The notes beneath the pieces were generated by a model, which was not told the origin of the DNA, did not search any database, and saw only the letters and a list, made by a program, of their open reading frames with translations. A stretch of DNA of 5,158 nt from Chlamydiota bacterium (lineage in GTDB: Bacteria; Chlamydiota; Chlamydiia; Chlamydiales; SM23-39): the NCBI GenBank assembly GCA_021772195.1, contig JAJFML010000016.1:1-5158 (forward strand), given 5' to 3'. Shown here piece after piece: positions 1 through 5,065 of this stretch; position 1 is the stretch's first letter, and each line of letters begins with the position of its first letter. Both the position numbers and the translations under genes were made by a program.

Positions 1-1643
1 AAGAGAAAGGGGCCTATCTTTCTCTTAATCAAGTTAACGCTCTCTCTTAAAAATCCTGTTCTTTCTCCTACAAGATTAGGATTTGCAAAATGCATCTGAG
101 ACCAGATTTCATCTAATCTATTTTCTACGGGGGTTGCATTCAAATTGATTCTACATTTCGCCTTAATCAGATATGCTGCTTTTGCCGTTCTAGAGGATGC
201 ATTCTTGATTTTTGAGGATTCATCTAAGATCGCTACCTCAAAAGACCCTAATTTTTCACTTTCTCGAAGCAATATCCCATATGATGTAAGAAGAATCCCA
301 TTTTCTGGCACCTCACCCCTAAGAGCTCCAGCATAGGTAGTAAGTAAAAAGCCCGGCAAAAATTTCTCTATCTCTCTTCTCCAATTGGCAAGCAGAAAAA
401 CTGGCGCAACAATTAATATCCTATGCTCTTTCAGGTGAGATAGAAAAGCTAATACCTGAATGGTTTTTCCGAGCCCCATTTCATCAGCCAAAATCCCTCC
501 CCATCTATTCTGATAGAGAAACCAGAGCCAAGAGAGCCCCTTTTCTTGATAAGGAAAGAGTTTTCCCTCAAATAAAGGCGATGGGACCATCTCTTGAAAA
601 GGCTCCCTCTCTATAAAACCATCTAAAAGAGCAAATTCTTCCCTTTTAATCTTTGATTTTCCTAAAAGCGCTTTCAATTTTCCATCTAAAAGGCCTGTGG
701 AGCCTTCCATTTGAAGAAGCATATTTCCCTTTACAAGCACCTTCTCCTCTCCGAACTCAGCGAAGAGTTGATACTCATCCTCTTGCAATATCACCTCTGT
801 ATTAGTCTGAAGCAAGATAGGCATCTCTCTTCTATCTAAAACCTTCCATCCCAGCTCAATGAGAAGTCGAAGAGCATCCATACCCTCTTCCATCGAAATA
901 GTATAGCTATCGCCTAGTCTCTTATACCCAAGCTCTAATAAATCCCTCTCAAATCCCCTTTCTTCTTCCTTATTTCGTCTCTCTAAGTGTGAGAGGTCAG
1001 AAATAAGAAATTTCGAGGAAGAATATTCCGCCCAAAGATCTAAATTTAGCCCCATCTCATCCTTCAGGACAACAAGAGGCCTCACCTTAGGCTGAGTGCA
1101 CTCAACTACTTCCTCTCCCTCCACCTCTTCATCAAAGTGGCGAATAAAAGCCTCTCCCTTAGATAGTGCAAATAAGTGCTTTGAAGAAACTTCTGTATCT
1201 AGCGAGCCCGCCAGCCCATCGCCCAAAAAAATCAGGGGTTTTGCCTGCACAAGCACACATTTCTCAAAAGGAATAAGATCTCCTTCTTTAATAAATGCGG
1301 AGCATGAGGCTCCCTTCAAAGTTCTCTCAATAACTTCAAAAAGAACTTTTGCACCTTTTGGATCAAAATGAACCCGCTTTTTTTGAAACTCTAGTCTTTT
1401 GGTCCTAGATGCTAGTAAAAGAATTTCTTCTATTTCTTTTGGAGGAATTTCTATCAGATTAAAGGTGAGAGTATCGAGAGATCCACTTTTTTCCCTTCGT
1501 TGAATCGAGACGAGCTTTTCTAGAAGCTCCTTATCTTGGCTTTTCTTAAAGTCGCTAAAGTAGATGTTTTTTTTGATCCCACAATCAAGCTTAAAAAAAA
1601 GCTTTCTCTCCTCTACTTGGATCCGGTAAACTAGTTCTTTCAT
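1..1643 (-). CDS. SNF2/SWI2-family DEAD/DEAH-type helicase (ATPase), N-terminal part, runs off left edge
   Basis: Reading the minus strand from ATG at 1643-1641 gives an unbroken frame of about 547 residues that leaves the window before any stop. The visible part has a poorly conserved N-terminal region (about residues 1-370), possibly a bacterial SNF2-associated domain, followed by the first RecA-like ATPase lobe. Motifs seen are the Walker A region ADEMGLGKT (386-394), motif Ia around IVAPVFLLANW, the Walker B box LDESSKIKN (473-481), motif III LNATPVEN (501-508), and IGPFLL at the edge, which fits the usual PFxLRR element. The second lobe must lie to the left. Family members are ATP-driven DNA translocases that remodel protein-DNA complexes; chlamydiae carry SNF2-type genes. 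The start is supported by GGGAG five bases upstream (1649-1653). DESS replaces the usual DEAH/DEAQ and LNATP the usual LTGTP. I am confident of the family, not of the specific role. Confidence 0.93.
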   Translation of the reverse strand, partial: MKELVYRIQVEERKLFFKLDCGIKKNIYFSDFKKSQDKELLEKLVSIQRREKSGSLDTLTFNLIEIPPKEIEEILLLASRTKRLEFQKKRVHFDPKGAKVLFEVIERTLKGASCSAFIKEGDLIPFEKCVLVQAKPLIFLGDGLAGSLDTEVSSKHLFALSKGEAFIRHFDEEVEGEEVVECTQPKVRPLVVLKDEMGLNLDLWAEYSSSKFLISDLSHLERRNKEEERGFERDLLELGYKRLGDSYTISMEEGMDALRLLIELGWKVLDRREMPILLQTNTEVILQEDEYQLFAEFGEEKVLVKGNMLLQMEGSTGLLDGKLKALLGKSKIKREEFALLDGFIEREPFQEMVPSPLFEGKLFPYQEKGLSWLWFLYQNRWGGILADEMGLGKTIQVLAFLSHLKEHRILIVAPVFLLANWRREIEKFLPGFLLTTYAGALRGEVPENGILLTSYGILLRESEKLGSFEVAILDESSKIKNASSRTAKAAYLIKAKCRINLNATPVENRLDEIWSQMHFANPNLVGERTGFLRESVNLIKRKIGPFL

Positions 1644-1657
1644 GATAACTCCCAGAA

Positions 1658-1686
1658 ATTATGCACTCGAAACTTAAAGTAATCAA
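1658..1686 (-). promoter_or_regulatory. Candidate sigma-70-type promoter for the SNF2 helicase
   Basis: On the minus strand TTGATT (1686-1681) and CATAAT (1663-1658) are separated by 17 bp, matching 4/6 and 5/6 of the consensus. The -10 hexamer overlaps the start codon of the divergent gene at 1661, so the two genes could not be transcribed independently here. The predicted transcription start near 1651 falls inside the GGGAG ribosome-binding site (1649-1653). The transcript would therefore have almost no leader, which counts against this promoter or makes it unusual. Inferred from sequence only. Confidence 0.35.
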
Positions 1687-2458
1687 TTCATTTGAAGAGA
1701 AAAAATCTGAGTGGGAAGAGCGCGAAAAAAGTCTGCCCCCTCTCAAAGGTTTAAAACAGCTCCCCAAGATACCAGGCATCACGCTGGACACAGCCCGTTT
1801 TTTACGTCTCAAAAGCCTTTATTATCTCATTCGAGAAGATGAAAAGAGGCTTCTTCCCAGATTTATCTTTAAAAAGCCTCTGAAATATGGCTTTTCTCTC
1901 CTCAAATCCTATCTAAAAAAAGCGCCCTATGTGCGAGAGGGCGATTTCTTCTATATTGGCCTAAAAAATAAAGCTCAATTTGAAAAAGAGATCCAAGATC
2001 CAAACACCCTATTTTTCCTCGGCTTTTCCTACTGCCATAAACCTTTTGAATGCCCATCTGGAAGATTTACAGATCAGTGTATCCGCGACCCTAAAAATCC
2101 CATTTGCGGCAAATGCTTTATCGGCAAATGCGCAAATCTCTCCGAAAACACCCAACTTCTATTCATTCCTACCGTTCATTATATTGGTGAGAAGATGCTG
2201 CTGGCTGTAAAAGAGAATCCTACAAAGAAAATTTCCTTCCTGATCACCGCCTGTGAAATGACCCTGAAAATGTTTGCAGATTGGGGAAATATGATTGGTA
2301 TCAAAGGAGCAGGCGTGCGCCTCGATGGCAGAATCTGTAATACTATGAGAGCTTTTGAGCTCTCCGAGAGAGGCGTTAAACCGGGTCTCACCGTCGTTTT
2401 AGATGAAACCCAAAAACAGATGCTAGATCTTCTCTCTAAGCGCTCTGATATTTCCTAA
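1661..2458 (+). CDS. Cysteine-rich conserved-looking hypothetical protein (265 aa), probably metal- or Fe-S-binding
   Basis: I do not recognise this protein with confidence. The start is the only ATG possible, because an in-frame TAA lies at 1646-1648 and the next Met is at residue 179; no good ribosome-binding site precedes it. The first 110 residues are rich in Lys/Leu and amphipathic. A cysteine cluster follows: C125, C131, C140, C149, C152 and C157, including CPSGRFTDQC and ICGKCFIGKC, with further cysteines at 198 (ITACEM) and 226 (RICNTM). Eight ordered cysteines in a soluble protein with no signal peptide or membrane helix suggest zinc or iron-sulfur binding. The layout recalls the cysteine-rich DUF116 family (CxxCxIGK followed by a VacuC-like segment), but this is a weak resemblance from memory. 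It is divergent from the helicase (17 bp apart) and convergent with trhO (23-bp overlap). It is surely coding, because the frame is long and its composition is protein-like. Confidence 0.85.
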   Translation: MHSKLKVINSFEEKKSEWEEREKSLPPLKGLKQLPKIPGITLDTARFLRLKSLYYLIREDEKRLLPRFIFKKPLKYGFSLLKSYLKKAPYVREGDFFYIGLKNKAQFEKEIQDPNTLFFLGFSYCHKPFECPSGRFTDQCIRDPKNPICGKCFIGKCANLSENTQLLFIPTVHYIGEKMLLAVKENPTKKISFLITACEMTLKMFADWGNMIGIKGAGVRLDGRICNTMRAFELSERGVKPGLTVVLDETQKQMLDLLSKRSDIS

Positions 2459-3359
2459 AGGGCTTGGGTTTTTCAGAATCATCGAAAGGTCTTACTCTTC
2501 CACTTTCACATTCCGTGCAGCAAAGCCCCTTTTGCTCTTTTGCGCACTCTGGGCATGACAAAAAGAGCTCATTACAATCCATATTCGCACAGTTATAATA
2601 GGTGTCCGATGACGCTTCGCAAAATTTGCACTTTGAAATCGTCTCGATATTATCCTCTGAAATGGGAGCAACTAACCTATCATCAAAAACAAAGAGCTTT
2701 CCATTCCAATGCTTAGAGCCTCTCTTATTACCATAATTGATAACGCCCCCATCTAGTTGATAGATATTTTTAAACCCTTGCTTTTTCAGATAAGAGGAGT
2801 AGTACTCACACCTAATCCCGCCTGTACAATACATCATCAGTTTATCCTTTTCAGGATCCATCTGCTTCTTTAGCTCATCTGCATAAGCTGGAAACTCTCT
2901 AAAAGTCTTAAGGTCAGGCTTGATCGCTCCTTCAAAGTGGCCGACATCCGATTCATAATTATTACGAACGTCGAGTACTTTTGTCTCTTCACCCTTATTT
3001 GAAAGCATCTCATCCCATTTTTCAGGAGATAGATGCTCACCTACATTTGTAAAATCGACCTTTTCATCAAAAGCACAAAGCTGCTCGCGGTATTTCACCG
3101 TCATTTTACAAAAGGCCTGATCATGAGTCTCTTGAAGTTTCACTAGAACATTTTGATAGTAAGAATCTTCTTTTAACCAAGTATCAAAAGCCTTGGTCTC
3201 CTCAAAAGGAGCGCTCAGCTGTGCATTAATTCCCTCTTCGGAAATGTAGATTCTTCCTTTATAGTCTTTATTTTCAAAAAATTTTTTAAATTTTTTGATC
3301 TCATCATGCGGGTTTTTGATGGGAGAAAAATAATAAAAAGCGATTGCATAATAGGTCAT
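2436..3359 (-). CDS. trhO: tRNA uridine(34) hydroxylase TrhO (rhodanese-domain protein YceA)
   Basis: This 307-residue cytoplasmic protein belongs to the TrhO/YceA family, which uses molecular oxygen to make 5-hydroxyuridine at wobble position 34 of certain tRNAs, a precursor of cmo5U/mcmo5U. The N-terminal domain carries the family motif EEGINAQ (41-47). A rhodanese domain begins near VLDVRNNYE (128-136) and contains the active-site loop YCTGGIRCE with catalytic Cys178, followed by YQLDGGVINYG (200-210) and the family block LFVFDDR (222-228). The C-terminus has a cysteine-rich knuckle (CKFC 244-247, C257, C262, CPEC 269-272, C280, C281, C284) typical of the long TrhO subgroup and possibly zinc-binding. 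It is slightly shorter than the E. coli protein (about 350). The start is fixed by a perfect AGGAGG five bases upstream. Proximity to rpsD matches chlamydial gene order as I recall it. Its 3' end overlaps the convergent gene by 23 bp. Confidence 0.96.
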   Translation of the reverse strand: MTYYAIAFYYFSPIKNPHDEIKKFKKFFENKDYKGRIYISEEGINAQLSAPFEETKAFDTWLKEDSYYQNVLVKLQETHDQAFCKMTVKYREQLCAFDEKVDFTNVGEHLSPEKWDEMLSNKGEETKVLDVRNNYESDVGHFEGAIKPDLKTFREFPAYADELKKQMDPEKDKLMMYCTGGIRCEYYSSYLKKQGFKNIYQLDGGVINYGNKRGSKHWNGKLFVFDDRLVAPISEDNIETISKCKFCEASSDTYYNCANMDCNELFLSCPECAKEQKGLCCTECESGRVRPFDDSEKPKPFRKYQSA

Positions 3360-3364
3360 AAAAG

Positions 3365-3409
3365 CCTCCTAAAAAATAGTAGTCTACCCCATTTAAAAAT
3401 CCTTTTCAA
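3365..3409 (-). promoter_or_regulatory. Promoter and strong ribosome-binding site of trhO
   Basis: On the minus strand TTGAAA (3409-3404) and TAGACT (3386-3381) lie 17 bp apart, matching 5/6 and 4/6 of the sigma-70 consensus. The complete Shine-Dalgarno sequence AGGAGG (3370-3365) follows and sits five bases before the ATG. The leader would be about 15 nt. The ribosome-binding site is certain on sequence grounds; the promoter is a reasonable prediction. Confidence 0.6.
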
Positions 3410-3441
3410 CGGTAAATAAAAAACTAAATCCTATTAGCTAT

Positions 3442-3455
3442 TTAACCTCTGTTAA
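3442..3455. repeat. Short inverted repeat TTAAC-4-GTTAA between the divergent promoters
   Basis: TTAAC at 3442-3446 and GTTAA at 3451-3455 form a perfect 5-bp inverted repeat with a 4-bp centre. It lies midway between trhO and the divergent effector-like gene and touches the weak -35 region of the latter. It could be an operator half-site pair, but in AT-rich DNA an arm of five bases is expected fairly often by chance. Confidence 0.2.
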
Positions 3456-3479
3456 TGATATTTTTTTTCAAAATAAAAT
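3452..3479 (+). promoter_or_regulatory. Candidate promoter of the 166-aa effector-like gene
   Basis: TAAAAT at 3474-3479 matches 5/6 of the -10 consensus. Upstream at 16 bp is only a poor -35, TTAATG at 3452-3457 (3/6). The predicted start near 3486 would give a leader of about 13 nt. The ribosome-binding site is weak, with only an AGAG run (3487-3490) eight bases before the ATG. A weak -35 is compatible with a regulated, stage-dependent gene, but nothing shows this directly. Confidence 0.35.
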
Positions 3480-3498
3480 TACACAAAGAGAATCCCTA

Positions 3499-3999
3499 AT
3501 GGCAAATCCTATACCCCTTCCAACCATAGGGTCACTATCATCTGAGCTAGATACTCTTGAATCCTTTGATTTTGCAAAAGACAGCTATTTTGAAAGGCTC
3601 GAAAGGATTAGGAGTCAGATTGGGGAAGTAGAAAAAAATCTGCAGGAATATAGCGCTATGAACCAAGCTCTCTTTCATCAACTTCAAAAAAGATTAACTA
3701 CGTTAGATAACCTCAAAGGTGTTGAAGGCTTAGTATCAGATGAAGGCGTAGAATCTGCAAGAGGACCACAAGTGCCTTTGCCCCAAGGAGAGCTGGAAGA
3801 GAAAGGTGACGGCACTTTTCCAGACTATTCGCAGTTGGAAGGAGATGCAGCCCTTGCCAGAAGACTTTCAATAAGTAAAGAAGGGAAGAAAGATAATGCA
3901 ACTGATGGTGATGAAGCTTTAGCCAGAAAACTACAGACTGAAGAAGAGGCAAAGATGAGAAGAATAACTGCGAATAAAGATCAATGCACTATAATTTAA
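3499..3999 (+). CDS. Putative secreted effector with two MIU-like ubiquitin-binding motifs and a C-terminal CaaX box
   Basis: No known family is recognised for this 166-residue soluble protein. Residues 1-25 are low in charge and rich in Ser, Pro, Thr and Leu, compatible with a type III secretion signal but not proof of one. Residues about 28-72 are helical and coiled-coil-like. Residues 73-112 look disordered, rich in Gly, Pro and Glu. Two similar motifs follow 22 residues apart: GDAALARRL (115-123) and GDEALARKLQTEEE (137-150). They resemble the acidic-LAxxLQxEE helix of eukaryotic MIU ubiquitin-binding motifs, as in Rabex-5 (ELAERLQREEE). The tail has basic residues (KMRR 152-155, K160) and ends in CTII, with Cys163, the only cysteine, at the CaaX position. 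Together these features suggest a host-directed effector that is prenylated and binds ubiquitin. It stands alone between trhO and rpsD, and no terminator is visible after it. That it is coding is likely; the function is inferred. Confidence 0.8.
   Translation: MANPIPLPTIGSLSSELDTLESFDFAKDSYFERLERIRSQIGEVEKNLQEYSAMNQALFHQLQKRLTTLDNLKGVEGLVSDEGVESARGPQVPLPQGELEEKGDGTFPDYSQLEGDAALARRLSISKEGKKDNATDGDEALARKLQTEEEAKMRRITANKDQCTII
3841..3948 (+). repeat. Two-copy protein repeat resembling MIU ubiquitin-binding helices
   Basis: The codons for residues 115-123 (3841-3867) and 137-145 (3907-3933) encode GDAALARRL and GDEALARKL, two near-identical motifs with a 22-residue period. The second continues as QTEEE to 3948, the first as SISKE. 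The two DNA copies also share most bases (for example GATG, GCCAGA and ACT in register), so an internal duplication is plausible. The second copy is the better match to the MIU pattern; the first lacks the Gln and the acidic tail. No structural evidence is available here. Confidence 0.6.
3985..3996 (+). other. C-terminal CaaX prenylation-type motif (CTII)
   Basis: The last four codons before the stop encode Cys-Thr-Ile-Ile. In eukaryotes a Cys at the fourth position from the end, an aliphatic residue at a2 and a permissive last residue are recognised by farnesyl- or geranylgeranyl-transferase; Ile or Leu at the end tends toward geranylgeranylation. The cysteine is the only one in the protein, and several basic residues precede it. 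Bacteria lack these transferases, so the motif would matter only inside a host cell, as known for some Legionella effectors such as AnkB. Confidence 0.5.
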
Positions 4000-4136
4000 C
4001 CCCTCTCCCGTAAAGAAAAATTTAAAGTTCGTTTTTTTGAAAGCCCAGAGATACAATCTTTTTCTACCTTCTTTAAAAATATCTTTTATATCTTTTTTTG
4101 AAATCAGCCCGATCCATTGGTGAATTCTCGGGTAAT

Positions 4137-4150
4137 AAGGGTTTACCCTT
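4137..4150. promoter_or_regulatory. Perfect palindrome overlapping the rpsD -35 element
   Basis: AAGGGT (4137-4142) and ACCCTT (4145-4150) are a perfect inverted repeat with a TT centre. An overlapping copy, GGGTAA (4130-4135), also pairs with TTACCC (4143-4148). The palindrome's right end shares two bases with the candidate -35 of rpsD, a typical place for a repressor or activator operator. It lies upstream of the predicted transcription start, so it is not an mRNA leader structure. Its function is inferred. Confidence 0.35.
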
Positions 4151-4177
4151 GTTCATAATTGAAATGTTAGCTATGAT
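4149..4177 (+). promoter_or_regulatory. Candidate promoter of rpsD
   Basis: TTGTTC (4149-4154) and TATGAT (4172-4177) are separated by 17 bp, matching 3/6 and 5/6 of the sigma-70 consensus. The start would be near 4184, giving a leader of about 30 nt. A clear ribosome-binding site AGGAGA (4204-4209) sits just before ATG at 4214. A -10 of this quality with optimal spacing makes this the best candidate in the intergenic region. The rest of the region (4000-4125) is AT-rich with T runs and shows no convincing terminator or RNA gene. Confidence 0.5.
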
Positions 4178-4213
4178 CTATGACTAAAATTAAGGATTAT
4201 TTCAGGAGAACCC

Positions 4214-4831
4214 ATGGCTAGGTATACAGGACCTAAAAACCGTATCGCAAGAAAATTTGGCGTCAACATCTTTGGCAGACTACGCAACCCCCTACTACAC
4301 AAACCAAATCCTCCAGGGATGCACGGAGCAAAACGTAAGAAGAAATCTGACTACGGCCTCCAGCTCGAAGAGAAGCAAAAACTGCGCGCTGTCTACGGCA
4401 TGCTGACTCAAAAATATTTGATTCGCACCTATAAAGACGCTGGCAGAAGACCAGGAAACACATCTCACCTCTTCCTAGAAAGACTTGAATGCAGACTCGA
4501 TAATATCGTTTATCGCCTCCGTTTTGGCTCAACGATCTTCGCAGCTCAGCAGCTCGTATCGCATGGACACATCTTAGTAGATGGCAAGAAAGTCGATCGT
4601 AGATCTTTTATCGTAAAGCCTGGAATGATCATCTCAGTTAGAGAAAAGTCTCAGAAGATGAAAGCGGTTCAAATGTCTGTAGAAAATACTTCTCAGGACC
4701 TTCCTGAGTACCTAACTCTTACCGACAAATTTGCAGGAACAATGGAAGCTGCACCTGAGTATGATCAAATCATACTTCCACTTCCAATCAACATTCCCCT
4801 CGTTTGCGAATTCTTAGCACACACTGCTTAA
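4214..4831 (+). CDS. rpsD: 30S ribosomal protein S4
   Basis: This 205-residue protein is the primary 16S rRNA-binding protein that nucleates assembly of the 30S subunit body and contributes to decoding fidelity. The N-terminal part has the family features [11 protein letters not shown] (18-28), PPGMHG (33-38) and [17 protein letters not shown] (42-58). The S4 RNA-binding domain spans about residues 92-146 ([33 protein letters not shown]). The C-terminal strand [16 protein letters not shown] is typical. It is the zinc-free form, with no cysteines in the N-terminal 40 residues, and full length for the family. The start is fixed by AGGAGA five bases upstream of ATG. It is not in an alpha operon with rpsM, rpsK or rpoA. 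Instead it stands with its own promoter and terminator, as I recall for chlamydial rpsD, so S4 autoregulation of the alpha operon as in E. coli may not apply here. Confidence 0.98.
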   Translation: MARYTGPKNRIARKFGVNIFGRLRNPLLHKPNPPGMHGAKRKKKSDYGLQLEEKQKLRAVYGMLTQKYLIRTYKDAGRRPGNTSHLFLERLECRLDNIVYRLRFGSTIFAAQQLVSHGHILVDGKKVDRRSFIVKPGMIISVREKSQKMKAVQMSVENTSQDLPEYLTLTDKFAGTMEAAPEYDQIILPLPINIPLVCEFLAHTA

Positions 4832-4855
4832 AAATAACCTGCAAACAAACCACTC

Positions 4856-4892
4856 AAAAGGCTAACCATTAAATTGGTTAGCCTTTTCTTTT
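4856..4892 (+). terminator. Strong intrinsic terminator of rpsD
   Basis: AAAAGGCTAACCA (4856-4868) and TGGTTAGCCTTTT (4875-4887) form a perfect 13-bp stem with a 6-base loop (TTAAAT), followed by a T-rich tail to 4892. It begins 24 bases after the rpsD stop codon and closes a monocistronic unit. Because the stem ends in A/T runs on both sides it could work in both directions. Confidence 0.93.
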
Positions 4893-4910
4893 ATTCAATA
4901 CATTTCGCTT

Positions 4911-4940
4911 TTTACATTTGTAAACAAACTTTCCTATCTT
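4911..4940 (+). promoter_or_regulatory. Candidate promoter with embedded palindrome upstream of the NHLP-like gene
   Basis: TTTACA (4911-4916, 5/6 of -35) and TATCTT (4935-4940, 4/6 of -10) lie 18 bp apart. The -35 is also the left arm of a perfect palindrome, TTTACA-TT-TGTAAA (4911-4924). The predicted start near 4947 would leave a leader of about 119 nt. A second -10-like hexamer, TAAAAT (4986-4991), has no good -35. The choice between them cannot be made from sequence alone. Confidence 0.35.
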
Positions 4941-4954
4941 GCAAACGAATGAAG

Positions 4955-4969
4955 TGCATAAATTATGCA
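4955..4969. promoter_or_regulatory. Perfect 15-bp palindrome TGCATAA-A-TTATGCA
   Basis: The arms 4955-4961 and 4963-4969 are perfect inverted copies around one central base. It lies about 100 bp before the NHLP-like start codon. If the upstream promoter (4911-4940) is used, it falls in the first bases of the transcript; if the TAAAAT at 4986 is used, it covers the -35 position. Either fits an operator, which remains an inference. Confidence 0.35.
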
Positions 4970-5023
4970 AGCTCCACCCCGCTCATAAAATATTTTCTAT
5001 GCGTAAAAAAATAATCTACTACT

Positions 5024-5039
5024 TTACAAAAAGCTGTAA
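5024..5039. repeat. Second TTACA...TGTAA inverted pair upstream of the NHLP-like gene
   Basis: TTACA (5024-5028) and TGTAA (5035-5039) form a 5-bp inverted repeat with a 6-base centre. They reuse the same half-site as the palindrome at 4911-4924 (TTTACA/TGTAAA), and a T precedes the left arm here too. Repetition of the same half-site twice in 130 bp is suggestive but weak in AT-rich DNA. Confidence 0.2.
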
Positions 5040-5065
5040 CTAAAACGTTTTCAAGGAGAATTCAA

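Noticed and set aside
145..1371. Plus-strand open frames at 145-336 and 1096-1371
   Set aside because: They lie inside the helicase gene on the opposite strand, whose frame is unbroken and has clear motifs. The plus-strand translations are low-complexity and lack ribosome-binding sites.
1591..2391. Open frames at 1591-1812 and 2179-2391 (minus) and 1980-2210 (plus)
   Set aside because: They are shadows of the helicase and the 265-aa gene; none has a ribosome-binding site or a protein-like composition.
3276..3300. A/T-rich tract in the minus-strand trhO gene as a regulatory element
   Set aside because: It is ordinary Lys/Phe coding sequence in trhO near residues 20-28.
3841..3948. Classical UIM instead of MIU
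   Set aside because: UIMs need a conserved Ala-x-x-Ser core with Leu on the other side; here the Leu-Ala-x-x-Leu-Gln order with acidic residues after it fits MIU (an inverted UIM) better.
4108..4132. CCCGA/TCGGG inverted repeat upstream of rpsD as a terminator or riboswitch
   Set aside because: The stem is only five base pairs with a 15-base loop and no T run follows. It lies upstream of the likely promoter rather than in a leader.
3713..4532. Minus-strand open frames at 3713-3952 and 4263-4532
   Set aside because: They are antisense to the effector-like gene and rpsD. The latter is certain, so the overlapping frame is chance.
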